Positions 6,190 through 13,265 of a stretch of 13,858 bases of DNA are shown here, one piece after another (the stretch's first letter is position 1; each line of letters opens with the position of its first letter). The position numbers and the translations under genes were made by a program. Origin of the DNA: Gammaproteobacteria bacterium (GTDB lineage: Bacteria > Pseudomonadota > Gammaproteobacteria > Steroidobacterales > Steroidobacteraceae); assembly GCA_030043215.1 (NCBI GenBank), contig JASHYG010000094.1, positions 1 to 13,858 on the forward strand, read 5' to 3'. Below the pieces are notes generated by a model, which saw only the letters and a program-made list of their open reading frames with translations, did no database searches and had not been told where the DNA came from.

Positions 6190-7308
6190 TCATCCCTTCG
6201 CGCCGGGACGCACCGGTACGCTGAACCGGAAAGTCGCGCCCTCTCCCGGCCGGCCTTCGCCCTGCACCGTGCCCCCGTGGCGCTCGACGATGCGCTGCAC
6301 GATCGACAGTCCAATCCCGGTTCCCTTGAACTCCGCTTGAGAATGCAGCCTCTGGAAGACGCCGAACAGCTTATCGGCGTACTTCATGTCGAAGCCGGCT
6401 CCGTTGTCGGTGACGGAGTAGACCGCCTCGTCCTCCTTCAACTCGCCGCCTACCTCGATGCGAGCCGGGTCGCGGCCTGCCGTGTACTTCAAGGCGTTGG
6501 AGAGCAGGTTGAAGAGCACTTGCTTGAGCAGCGCGGGGTCGGCGAGGCAATCGGGCAGCGGCCGCACGCTCAGATCCACCTGCCTCCCGGCGCTCTCGCG
6601 CCCGAGCTCCGCCACAACCTCGCCGACGAGCTCGTTCATCGCCACGCGTCGGAGGTTGATCGGCGCGCTTCCGCTGCGCGCGAAGCTCAGCAGGTCCTCG
6701 ATGAGACGGCCCATGCGCTCGGCGCCCGTGCGGACGTGCGCGAGGAGCGTCTGGCCTTCGGCGGGAACGGCCGCGCCGTAGTCGGCCACGAACAGATCGC
6801 AGAAGCTCTGAATCGCTCGCAGCGGCGCATGCAGGTCGTGCGAGACCGAGTACGCGAAGGCCTCGAGATCGCGGTTCGCCACTTCGAGCTCGCGGGTCCG
6901 CTCGAGGATCCGTCGCTCGAGCTCCTTGTTGAGGCGGCGCAGGCGCCGTGCCTCGAGCGCTCGGGAGATCACCGGCACCAGCTGATTCATTCGGAAGGGC
7001 TTGACGATGTAGTCGCACGCGCCTGCCTGCATGGCCTTCACGGCGGTATCGATCGTGCCGTGCCCGGTCATGACGATTCCGGCCACGTCGGCGTCGATCT
7101 CCTGCGCCGCCCGCAGCAGCGCGATGCCGTCCATCTCCGGCATCTTGAGGTCCGTCAGGAGCAGATCGAAGGCCTTGCCGCGCATCTCCGCCAGGGCGGC
7201 GGAGGCGGACACGACGCCCGTGGTCGCATAACCCTCGAGCTGCAGCGTGTCGCAGAGTGCCCGCATGTGCGCCGCCTCGTCGTCCACGATGAGCAACGGC
7301 ACGGGCAT
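6190..7308 (-). CDS. REC-HisKA-HATPase protein (response-regulator/histidine kinase)
   Basis: 372 residues from ATG 7308, cytoplasmic, no membrane segment. A receiver domain comes first (about 4-118) with Asp9/Asp10, phospho-acceptor Asp53 in LLTDLKMPEMDG and Lys103 in IVKPF. A coiled linker (RRLNKELERRILERTRELEVANRDLEAF) leads to HisKA with His157 in SVSHDLHAPLRAI. The ATPase domain has the N box (NLLSNALKYT, Asn271), DNGAGFD (301-307) and GTGIGLSIV (329-337). All catalytic residues are present, so it should phosphorylate itself and be modulated through its own receiver. An ATG at 7336-7338 overlaps the upstream kinase stop (ATGA) and would add 10 residues. I chose 7308 because GGGAG (7316-7320 on the plus strand, reverse) lies 7 bases before it. 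It is the last gene of the yfiR operon; its receiver is a natural phosphate acceptor from the upstream kinase. Confidence 0.9.
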   Translation of the reverse strand: MPVPLLIVDDEAAHMRALCDTLQLEGYATTGVVSASAALAEMRGKAFDLLLTDLKMPEMDGIALLRAAQEIDADVAGIVMTGHGTIDTAVKAMQAGACDYIVKPFRMNQLVPVISRALEARRLRRLNKELERRILERTRELEVANRDLEAFAYSVSHDLHAPLRAIQSFCDLFVADYGAAVPAEGQTLLAHVRTGAERMGRLIEDLLSFARSGSAPINLRRVAMNELVGEVVAELGRESAGRQVDLSVRPLPDCLADPALLKQVLFNLLSNALKYTAGRDPARIEVGGELKEDEAVYSVTDNGAGFDMKYADKLFGVFQRLHSQAEFKGTGIGLSIVQRIVERHGGTVQGEGRPGEGATFRFSVPVRPGAKG

Positions 7309-7334
7309 CGATGGACTCCCTTCCGGCGTGGCGG

Positions 7335-9764
7335 TCATGCGACTCGCGGACGATCGGCGACGAGCGCAGCGAGCGCCGTCCGGATGTCGTGAATCTTGGG
7401 CGGCTTGCTGAGCACCCGATCGACGTGAGGCGGAATGTCGTCCTCGCTGAGCAGCCGCTTGCCCCAGCCCGTGAGGAGAATGAGCGGAGTCTCGGGAGCG
7501 GCCGCCTCGATCGCCGCGGCGACCTTGCGGCCGTCCACATACGGCATGCCGAGATCGGTGATGACCACGTCGAAGGGTGCCCCACCCTGCAGCGCAGCCG
7601 CGAAGGCGTCGATACCATTCTGTCCGCCGTCGGCCGCCTTCACGCGGTGCCCGTCGGCCTCGAGAATGTCCCGGAGCGATTTGAGGATGAGCGGATCGTC
7701 GTCCACCAGAAGGATCGAGAGGCGACGCAGCGGCCCCTGCGAGGCGGACACCTGGTGCGTTGCGTCCTGCACCACCTCCGAGACCGGAAAGATCAACCGC
7801 AGTGTCGTCCCCTTGCCGAGCTCGCTGTCGATCTCGAGCTCCGCGCTGTGACGCTGCACCATGCCGTAGACCATCGCGAGTCCGAGTCCCGTGCCGCGCT
7901 CTCCCTTGGTGGTATAGAACGGCTCGAGGCAGCGCCGCCGCGTCTCCTCGCTCATGCCGATGCCGGAATCGCAGACCTCCACCTGGACGTAGGGGGCCTG
8001 AGCCTCCCCTGTCCGGCTCGGCCGCGGCCCGGTGCTCGTCCGCAGCGTGAGCGTGCCTCCGTCGGGCATGGCATCGACGGCATTGAAGATGAGATTGGTC
8101 AGCGCGTCCCGAATCTCGACCTCGGCGCCCATGATCTCGGGCAAGTGGGGTTCCAGAGCTTGCTCCAGTCGGATAACGACGCCGCGCTGCTGGGGCAGAT
8201 CGCTCCACCGGGCATGGGTCAAATCCACGACCTGCCCGATCGTCCGATTCAGGTCGACACGCGCGAGAACGAGCTGCCGCTCGCGCGGCCGATAGAACTC
8301 TCGCATCCGTGCGACGGTCTCCGCGACGTCCTCGATGGCTCGTTGGATGGTGACGAGATAGCTGCGGGCCCGCTCGCTCAGGTTCGGCTCGCGCTCGAGG
8401 AGCGTGTCGGTATAGAGCGAGACCGGCGAGATCGCGTTGTTGATGTCGTGCGCGATGCCGCTCGCCATCTGCCCGAGCGCCCGCAGCCGCTCCTGCTGCA
8501 GGACGGTCTGTTGTGACTGGCTCAAGTCGTCATAGGCGCGTTGCAGGGCCTCGTGGAGCTGAGCCTGGCGCGCGGCGAGCGCGACGTGCTGGCTCAGCTG
8601 CAGGAGAAACTCGCAATCGGCGCTGCTGAAGGCGTGGTCCGCGGCGCGCGCCGCAACGAGCATGCCGAATACGCGATTCTCGACGAGGAGCGGCGCGATG
8701 ATGAGCGAGAGCAGTCCGGAGCGGGCAAAGCGCCCCGGGAAGGGAAAGTACACTTCCCGCGTATCCGGCTCGTAGACCAGCTGGCCCTCGACACAGCGGG
8801 ACAATCCGTTCTGGTCGATGGGGATGGCTTCACGCTCGGTGAGCCCCAGAGTCTGCGCGTGCGGCACGCTTCCCGCGCCCACGGTCGCGAGGCTCACGGT
8901 GTCCGTTCCGGCCTCATACAGGCACGCGCAGCCGAAGTCGATCGGCAGGTCCTGCTCGAGCGTGCCCAGGACCACCTGAAAGATGCTCGGCAGGTCCTGG
9001 CGCTCCCCGATGGCGTGCGTGATCCGGTGCAGCAGATCGAGGCGGGTGAGCTGTGTGTGGAGCCTCAGCTGGCCTTCCTCGATGCGCGTGAGCATGTGAT
9101 TGAAGGCGTCGGTGAGCAGTCCGAGCTCGTTCCCCGCAGCCGGCGGGGCGCGCACGGAATAGTCGCGGTTCTCGGAGACGGACCGGGCCGTGCCGGCGAG
9201 CGCGAGGATGGGGCCGGAGATCTCCCGCTGCAGGCGGGTCGCAACCAGATAGGCGACCACCGCGGTCAGTCCGAGGACGAGCACGGCGATCAGCGCGTAG
9301 AGCCTGAAGCGCTGGTAAATGGCCCCGAGATCCGACCTCACATAAAGCGTACCGAGGCGCCGATCGCCCTGAGCGACCGGTTGCACTCCGATGAGCGACG
9401 GCCCCTCGAACCGATAGCCGCTGCGCGGCGGGGTCGCGGGAAGCGCCGCGGCGCTCACACCGCGCGGATACCTCGCAAAGAGCTTGCCATCGCGGGTATA
9501 CAAACCGGCCGCAACGAGGTGCGGCTCGGCCCGCAGCGCGGACAGGGTCTCGAGGGCGCCCTGCGCGTCATCGAAAGCGAGCGCGCCGGTGCTGTTCGCG
9601 GCGACCACCTCCCCGAGGGTCGTCAGGTCGCGCAGCGCGAGCTGCCGGGCACTGAGCAGCTCGTAGGCGCTGAAGGTCGCGCAGGTGATGACCACGACGA
9701 CGCCGCTCGTGAGCAGCATCATCGTCATGAGCGACCGTTTGATCTGCCTGGAGCGCGGTGCCAT
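7335..9764 (-). CDS. Hybrid sensor histidine kinase: CHASE8-like / HAMP / GAF / HisKA / HATPase / REC
   Basis: 809 residues. TM1 spans about 12-32. A periplasmic domain (about 36-150) carries the segments VVAANSTGALAFDD, ETLSALRAEPHLVAAGLY and GKLFARYP, typical of the CHASE8-type domain of YfiN/TpbB. TM2 (about 155-175) and HAMP (about 172-235) follow, then GAF (about 250-400), and HisKA with His439 in MASGIAHDINNAISP. The ATPase domain has Asn561 in NLIFNAVDAMPDGG, DSGIGM (599-604) and GTGLGLAMVYG. A C-terminal receiver (about 682-805) has Asp688-690, phospho-acceptor Asp737 in ITDLGMP and Lys787. The kinase therefore senses a periplasmic cue and passes phosphate to its own or another receiver. 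The ATG at 9762-9764 directly follows the stop of the yfiR-like gene, with a GGGGGAGGGA Shine-Dalgarno inside that gene. The domain order is seen; control by the YfiR-like protein is inferred from the YfiN-like periplasmic domain and the operon. Confidence 0.93.
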   Translation of the reverse strand: MAPRSRQIKRSLMTMMLLTSGVVVVITCATFSAYELLSARQLALRDLTTLGEVVAANSTGALAFDDAQGALETLSALRAEPHLVAAGLYTRDGKLFARYPRGVSAAALPATPPRSGYRFEGPSLIGVQPVAQGDRRLGTLYVRSDLGAIYQRFRLYALIAVLVLGLTAVVAYLVATRLQREISGPILALAGTARSVSENRDYSVRAPPAAGNELGLLTDAFNHMLTRIEEGQLRLHTQLTRLDLLHRITHAIGERQDLPSIFQVVLGTLEQDLPIDFGCACLYEAGTDTVSLATVGAGSVPHAQTLGLTEREAIPIDQNGLSRCVEGQLVYEPDTREVYFPFPGRFARSGLLSLIIAPLLVENRVFGMLVAARAADHAFSSADCEFLLQLSQHVALAARQAQLHEALQRAYDDLSQSQQTVLQQERLRALGQMASGIAHDINNAISPVSLYTDTLLEREPNLSERARSYLVTIQRAIEDVAETVARMREFYRPRERQLVLARVDLNRTIGQVVDLTHARWSDLPQQRGVVIRLEQALEPHLPEIMGAEVEIRDALTNLIFNAVDAMPDGGTLTLRTSTGPRPSRTGEAQAPYVQVEVCDSGIGMSEETRRRCLEPFYTTKGERGTGLGLAMVYGMVQRHSAELEIDSELGKGTTLRLIFPVSEVVQDATHQVSASQGPLRRLSILLVDDDPLILKSLRDILEADGHRVKAADGGQNGIDAFAAALQGGAPFDVVITDLGMPYVDGRKVAAAIEAAAPETPLILLTGWGKRLLSEDDIPPHVDRVLSKPPKIHDIRTALAALVADRPRVA

Positions 9765-10307
9765 CTATCCCTCCCCCGGTCCGACGATCTGCGCGGGCTC
9801 GAGCAGCTGCGAGCTCAAGGTGAGGCCGCCCCCCCGCGCCGCCCCGACATTGATTCGCATGCGAACGTGATCGCCGTCGAGAACCAATTCGATCATGACG
9901 CCGTTCCTCGACGCGCCGTCGATATCGCTCACCGTCAGGATGCTGCGACCGTGGAGTGCCTCGACGATCGCGCGCAATCGCCCCGTCTCCGAGCGGCCGA
10001 TGAACAGGATCTGGCAGTCCTTGACCTGCGATACGTCGCGGTAGCGGCGCACGAGCAAGCGCCGCCCCCCGGCGTGCTCTCCGGCGACGACCGAGTCGAG
10101 CTGGCCGCCGAACGGATCGTCGCCCAGCACACCGATCACCATCGGAGAGTCGGCGCTCGCGAACGCAGCGGCCGGCCAGGACACGAACTGGGAAAAATTG
10201 AAGAGGAAGACGGCCTTGACCTGGTATTCCGAGACCGGACCGGCGAGCGCGACGCACTGCGCCGTGAGCGCGAGCGAAAGAGCGAGGTATGCCAGGAGTC
10301 TGCGCAT
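9765..10307 (-). CDS. yfiR: YfiR-family (DUF4154) periplasmic protein
   Basis: 180 residues with a signal peptide (MRRLLAYLALSLALTAQCVALAG, cleavage about residue 22-23). The mature part shows the whole YfiR/DUF4154 pattern: EYQVKAVFLFNFSQFVSWP, then PMVIGVLGDDPFGGQLDSVV, CQILFIG, LTVSDIDG, and GVMIELVLDGDHVRMRINVGAA...GLTLSSQLL. In Pseudomonas aeruginosa YfiR is a periplasmic inhibitor of the diguanylate cyclase YfiN and is itself released by redox or envelope stress through YfiB. Here the next gene is a histidine kinase with a YfiN-like periplasmic domain, so that kinase is the likely target. The mature protein has a single Cys (98), too few for the intramolecular disulfides described in P. 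aeruginosa YfiR. The start ATG (10305-10307) has no clear Shine-Dalgarno. First gene of the operon; no yfiB-like gene in the window. Confidence 0.93.
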   Translation of the reverse strand: MRRLLAYLALSLALTAQCVALAGPVSEYQVKAVFLFNFSQFVSWPAAAFASADSPMVIGVLGDDPFGGQLDSVVAGEHAGGRRLLVRRYRDVSQVKDCQILFIGRSETGRLRAIVEALHGRSILTVSDIDGASRNGVMIELVLDGDHVRMRINVGAARGGGLTLSSQLLEPAQIVGPGEG

Positions 10308-10393
10308 CGGCGGCCGGTCGGGTCGAGCGTCTCGGGGGCCATTCCTCGGCGCATCGCCCAGGCCCGTTGAAGTCGAGAATGCGCCGATCGGAG

Positions 10394-10421
10394 ATTAAGT
10401 GAAAAGGTCGAGGCCCGTGAA
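10394..10421 (-). promoter_or_regulatory. Possible promoter of the yfiR operon
   Basis: On the minus strand TTCACG (10416-10421) and CTTAAT (10394-10399) are 16 bases apart, each 4 of 6 to the sigma70 consensus, about 87 bases before the yfiR start. The palindrome TGAGATCTCA lies just upstream of the -35. Modest match, so tentative. Confidence 0.3.
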
Positions 10422-10428
10422 CTGTGAG

Positions 10429-10438
10429 TGAGATCTCA
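10429..10438. repeat. 10-bp palindrome TGAGATCTCA
   Basis: A perfect palindrome just upstream of the possible yfiR -35 element, in the shared regulatory region. Possible activator or repressor site; could also be chance. Confidence 0.3.
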
Positions 10439-10485
10439 GGGTCCTCTCGGTGGCGAGAATCCCGTCACGCGGCGCGGCCCCTGAT

Positions 10486-10498
10486 GTGGAAATTCCAC
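10486..10498. promoter_or_regulatory. Palindrome GTGGAA-A-TTCCAC, candidate operator
   Basis: A 13-base odd palindrome with 6-bp perfect arms, near the middle of the divergent yfiR / REC-GGDEF-EAL intergenic region. Placement suggests a dimeric regulator could act on either transcript. No regulator gene in the window has a DNA-binding domain to pair with it except the BlaI-type and antitoxin proteins, whose sites look different. Confidence 0.4.
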
Positions 10499-10647
10499 CT
10501 CCTCAATCATGGAGCGCCACGCGCGTGTGCATGCGCAAGGAGGCGATCCAGTTCACGGGCCGCAGCCGCCGCTCCTGTTAACGTATTCAATCTACTGCAC
10601 GTGCGCACGGTACGCTCCGCCCACTCGAGACATCTCACGAGCCCGCA

Positions 10648-12987
10648 GTGAACATCCGAGGCGAAAAGGGTCGAGACCGCCATCTCGGCGATCCCATTCG
10701 GGTTCTCCTCGTCGAGGACAACGAGGTCGAGGCAGAGCTCACCCACCGGCAGCTCGACGCGAGCGGCATCCGGCACGTCATGCGGCGGGTCGAGACCGAG
10801 GAGTCCATGAGGGCCGAGCTCGAGGCCTTCCGACCGACGATCATTCTCTCCGACTTCACCCTGCCCACGTTCGACGGACTGTCCGCGCTCGCGATTGCGC
10901 ACGAACACGCGCCGGAGATTCCGTTCCTGTTCGTCTCCGGGACGATCGGGGAGGAGCGGGCGATCGAGGCGCTGCGCCGCGGCGCCGTCGACTACGTTCT
11001 GAAGAGCAATCTTGCACGGCTCGGACCGGCCGTGAAGCGAGCGCTCGCGGAGGCCGCCGCGAGGACTGTGCGCCGGCAGCAGGAGGCTCAGATCGCCCGT
11101 CTGACGGGCGTGTTGCGCATGTTGAGCGGCATCAACGGCGTCGTGGTCCGCATTCACGACCGCAACGAGCTGCTGCGCGAGGCTTGCCGGCTGGCCGTGA
11201 GCGTGGGCGGATATCAAGCCGCCGTGGTGGCCCTCAGGCACGCGAGGACTCAGACGCTCGAGACCGTCGCATGGAGCGGCGTCGATCTGGGCGAGGCGGC
11301 GCAGCTCTGCGACTCCATTGCGAAGCGCTCCGGTCAGGACCGCTTTGGAACCTTCCTCGACTCCGACGGCGAGGGAGCGCTGGTCCGGCACGAATCGGTC
11401 GGCCGTGAGGGCTCGACGGAGCCGAGCGGCGGCGCCTCGGAACCCGCCGACGCCGGTCGGTCCGTGATCGGGCTTCCGCTCATCGTCGACAAGACGGTGC
11501 TCGGCATCCTCATCGTGTGCAACCGGGAGCGGGACAGCCTCAACGAGGAGGAGTCGCGCATTCTGCGCGAGGTGGCCGCCAATCTCTCGTTTGCGCTGCA
11601 GTACCTCCAGCAGGACAGCAGGGTACGCCTGCTCTCCTATTTTGACGTGCTCACCGGCCTCGCCAAGCGCACGCTGTTCTGCGAGCGGCTCGATCGGCTG
11701 CTGCGCCGCTCCGCGAAGGTCGGGGCTCGTCATGCCGTCGCCGTCATCGACGTCGAGAACCTGAGCGTGGTCAACGACTCCCTCGGACGCCACGCCGGCG
11801 ACTTGCTCTTGCAGCTGCTCGCCGATCGCTTAAAGCGGCGTTTCCGGGACACGGATCAGCTCGCGCACTTTGCCGGCGGCACTTTCGCGATCGTGCAGCC
11901 CGCGAGCGGCGCGACGCAGGAGTGCATCGACAGCCTGACAGGCCAATTGACCGAGCTGCTGGCCGAGCCCTTCGTGCTCGAGGGCAACAATGTGCCGGTT
12001 GCGGCGCGCAGCGGTATCGCCGTGTACCCGGAAGACGGAAGAGAGGGCGAAGTCCTCGTGCAGAGATCCGAGGCGGCGCTGTGGACCGCGAAGGCTTCGG
12101 GCAACCGCCACCGTCACTACAGCGCGGAGCAGCACTCGGCCCGTCTGGCGCGAGTGTCGCTGGAGAGGAAGCTGCGTGGCGCGCTGGAGCACCAGCAGTT
12201 CGAGCTCTACTATCAGCCGAAGGTCGCCGTGAAGACGCGCCGCATCGACGGCGTGGAGGCGCTCATCCGCTGGAACGACCCGGACACAGGCGTCGTGTCC
12301 CCCGCGGAGTTTCTCCCGATCCTCGAGCAGAGCGGCCTCATCGTCGAGGTGGGCGACTGGGTCATCGAGCGCGCGGCGGGCGACTGCCAGGAGTGGCAGC
12401 GGGCCGGGCTGCCGCCGATCCGGGTCGCGGTCAACATCTCCGCGCGGCAGCTGCACCTCCCGGATTTCGTCGCGCGCTTCCTGAAACACACTCAGACCTG
12501 GGCCACCGAACGGTGCGGGCTCGACATTGAGATCACCGAGAGCGCGCTGATCGATGAGTCCTCCGCCGAGGTCGGCAAGCTCAAGATGCTGCGGGCGGCC
12601 GGGGCGACCGTCGCCATCGACGACTTCGGCACCGGCTACTCCTCGCTGAGCCGGCTCGCGCACCTGCCGATCGACACCCTGAAGATCGACCGCACGTTCA
12701 CCAACGCGATGACGCTCGATCCGCGCGGCCGCAAGCTCGTCGCCGTCATCATCGAGATCGCCCGCGCCTTCAGGATGCAGGTCGTCGCCGAGGGCGTCGA
12801 GACTCAGGAGCAGCTCGATGCGCTCTGGCAGCTCGGCTGCGACCAGTCCCAGGGCTACCTGCACAGCAAGCCCGTCACGCGGGAGCAATTCGCCGAGCTG
12901 CTCCAGCACGGCAAGGGGCGCTACATCCTGCCGAAGGATGCGCCCGACAGCCCGGCCCAGACATCCGAGGCTCCTCGATCCGCGTGA
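10648..12987 (+). CDS. REC-GAF-GGDEF(degenerate)-EAL c-di-GMP phosphodiesterase
   Basis: 779 residues, cytoplasmic. Receiver (about 17-130): Asp24, phospho-acceptor Asp69 in LSDFTLPTFDG, Lys119. GAF (about 150-318). GGDEF-type domain (about 325-490) starts YFDVLTGLAKR, but the signature is AGGTF (409-413) in place of GGDEF, so the catalytic acid is lost and cyclase activity is unlikely. An RxxD (Arg400-Asp403) stands exactly five residues before it, like the product-binding I-site. EAL domain (about 505-755) is complete: Glu537 in VEALIRW, Asn596 in NISARQL, Glu631 in EITES, Asp658-Asp659 in IDDFGTGYSSL, Lys679 in LKIDR, Glu715 in AEGVET, Gln735 in SQGY. It should hydrolyse c-di-GMP to pGpG, with the receiver coupling activity to phosphorylation. 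Start is the GTG at 10648 with a poor Shine-Dalgarno; no ATG precedes the receiver. Divergent from the yfiR-kinase operon, whose kinases are the obvious phosphate source. Confidence 0.92.
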   Translation: MNIRGEKGRDRHLGDPIRVLLVEDNEVEAELTHRQLDASGIRHVMRRVETEESMRAELEAFRPTIILSDFTLPTFDGLSALAIAHEHAPEIPFLFVSGTIGEERAIEALRRGAVDYVLKSNLARLGPAVKRALAEAAARTVRRQQEAQIARLTGVLRMLSGINGVVVRIHDRNELLREACRLAVSVGGYQAAVVALRHARTQTLETVAWSGVDLGEAAQLCDSIAKRSGQDRFGTFLDSDGEGALVRHESVGREGSTEPSGGASEPADAGRSVIGLPLIVDKTVLGILIVCNRERDSLNEEESRILREVAANLSFALQYLQQDSRVRLLSYFDVLTGLAKRTLFCERLDRLLRRSAKVGARHAVAVIDVENLSVVNDSLGRHAGDLLLQLLADRLKRRFRDTDQLAHFAGGTFAIVQPASGATQECIDSLTGQLTELLAEPFVLEGNNVPVAARSGIAVYPEDGREGEVLVQRSEAALWTAKASGNRHRHYSAEQHSARLARVSLERKLRGALEHQQFELYYQPKVAVKTRRIDGVEALIRWNDPDTGVVSPAEFLPILEQSGLIVEVGDWVIERAAGDCQEWQRAGLPPIRVAVNISARQLHLPDFVARFLKHTQTWATERCGLDIEITESALIDESSAEVGKLKMLRAAGATVAIDDFGTGYSSLSRLAHLPIDTLKIDRTFTNAMTLDPRGRKLVAVIIEIARAFRMQVVAEGVETQEQLDALWQLGCDQSQGYLHSKPVTREQFAELLQHGKGRYILPKDAPDSPAQTSEAPRSA

Positions 12988-13001
12988 CGGCCGAGAGGCC
13001 G
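12988..13001 (+). terminator. GNRA-capped hairpin after the EAL gene
   Basis: CGGCC-GAGA-GGCCG begins one base after the stop codon of the EAL gene. It is a stable short stem with a GNRA tetraloop but no T run, so it may be a weak or Rho-assisted terminator, an mRNA 3' stabiliser, or chance. Confidence 0.3.
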
Positions 13002-13018
13002 CAGGGTATCGTGACGGC

Positions 13019-13234
13019 ATGAGCGATTCCGCGCCCTTCTCGTCCGAATGCCCGACGTGCAAGCACGAGCGCCTGCTGACGGGCTACGCGCGCGAGGAGT
13101 TGATCGAGCTGCTGCGCACAGGGGCCGACATCGAGGCGTATTGCATCAGCTGCGACGAGCACTGGCCCCTTCCGACGGAAGAGCGGGCCGACCTCGCTCG
13201 CACCCTCGCCCGTACCCTCGCCCGCAAGGCGTAG
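13019..13234 (+). CDS. Small CxxC...CxxC (zinc-ribbon-like) protein of unknown function
   Basis: 71 residues from the ATG at 13019. Two CxxC pairs, CPTC (about 11-14) and CISC (about 44-47), are separated by about 29 residues with a helical middle (YAREELIELLRTGADIEAY), followed by CDEHWPLPTEERADLAR. The spacing fits one zinc-ribbon knuckle pair binding one metal ion. The last residues (LARTLARTLARKA) are coded by a 12-base imperfect triplicate repeat. Small zinc-ribbon proteins of this general look occur as uncharacterised hypotheticals in proteobacteria; no function is known to me. The Shine-Dalgarno is weak (AGGG about 12 bases upstream). It lies 31 bases after the EAL gene and 31 before the dehydrogenase, same strand, so co-transcription is plausible. 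A redox or regulatory role would be guesswork. Confidence 0.7.
   Translation: MSDSAPFSSECPTCKHERLLTGYAREELIELLRTGADIEAYCISCDEHWPLPTEERADLARTLARTLARKA
13193..13228 (+). repeat. Three imperfect 12-bp tandem repeats in the zinc-ribbon gene
   Basis: CTCGCTCGCACC, CTCGCCCGTACC and CTCGCCCGCAAG follow one another and encode LART-LART-LARK at the C-terminus. Copy number could vary in frame between strains. Confidence 0.6.
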
Positions 13235-13265
13235 CCGGTACCGGCCCCGCCACCGGAGCTCTCGA

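Larger units (their letters stand above)
10308..10647. other. Divergent regulatory region, yfiR operon / REC-GGDEF-EAL gene
   Basis: 340 bases with no supported gene, between the divergent signalling transcripts. It holds a possible yfiR promoter (10394-10421) and two palindromes (10429-10438 and 10486-10498). On the plus strand near 10576-10595 there is an AT-richer patch (GTTAACGTATTCAATC) that may contain the promoter of the plus-strand gene, but no good hexamer pair stands out. Confidence 0.5.

Noticed and set aside
6277..8516. Plus-strand open frames opposite the REC-kinase and hybrid kinase genes
   Set aside because: They mirror coding DNA of clearly conserved kinase domains and show no recognisable motif.
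8541..10370. Long open frame (about 600 codons) on the plus strand
   Set aside because: It is antisense to the hybrid kinase and yfiR genes, whose domains are fully recognisable. The translation is Arg/Glu/His-rich with no known domain, typical of opposite-strand frames in GC-rich DNA.
11830..13062. Long minus-strand open frame opposite the GGDEF-EAL gene
   Set aside because: Composition is antisense-like, no domain is seen, and the plus strand codes a complete EAL domain with all catalytic residues. The same applies to minus-strand frames at 10507-11793, 4255-5316 and 813-1820.
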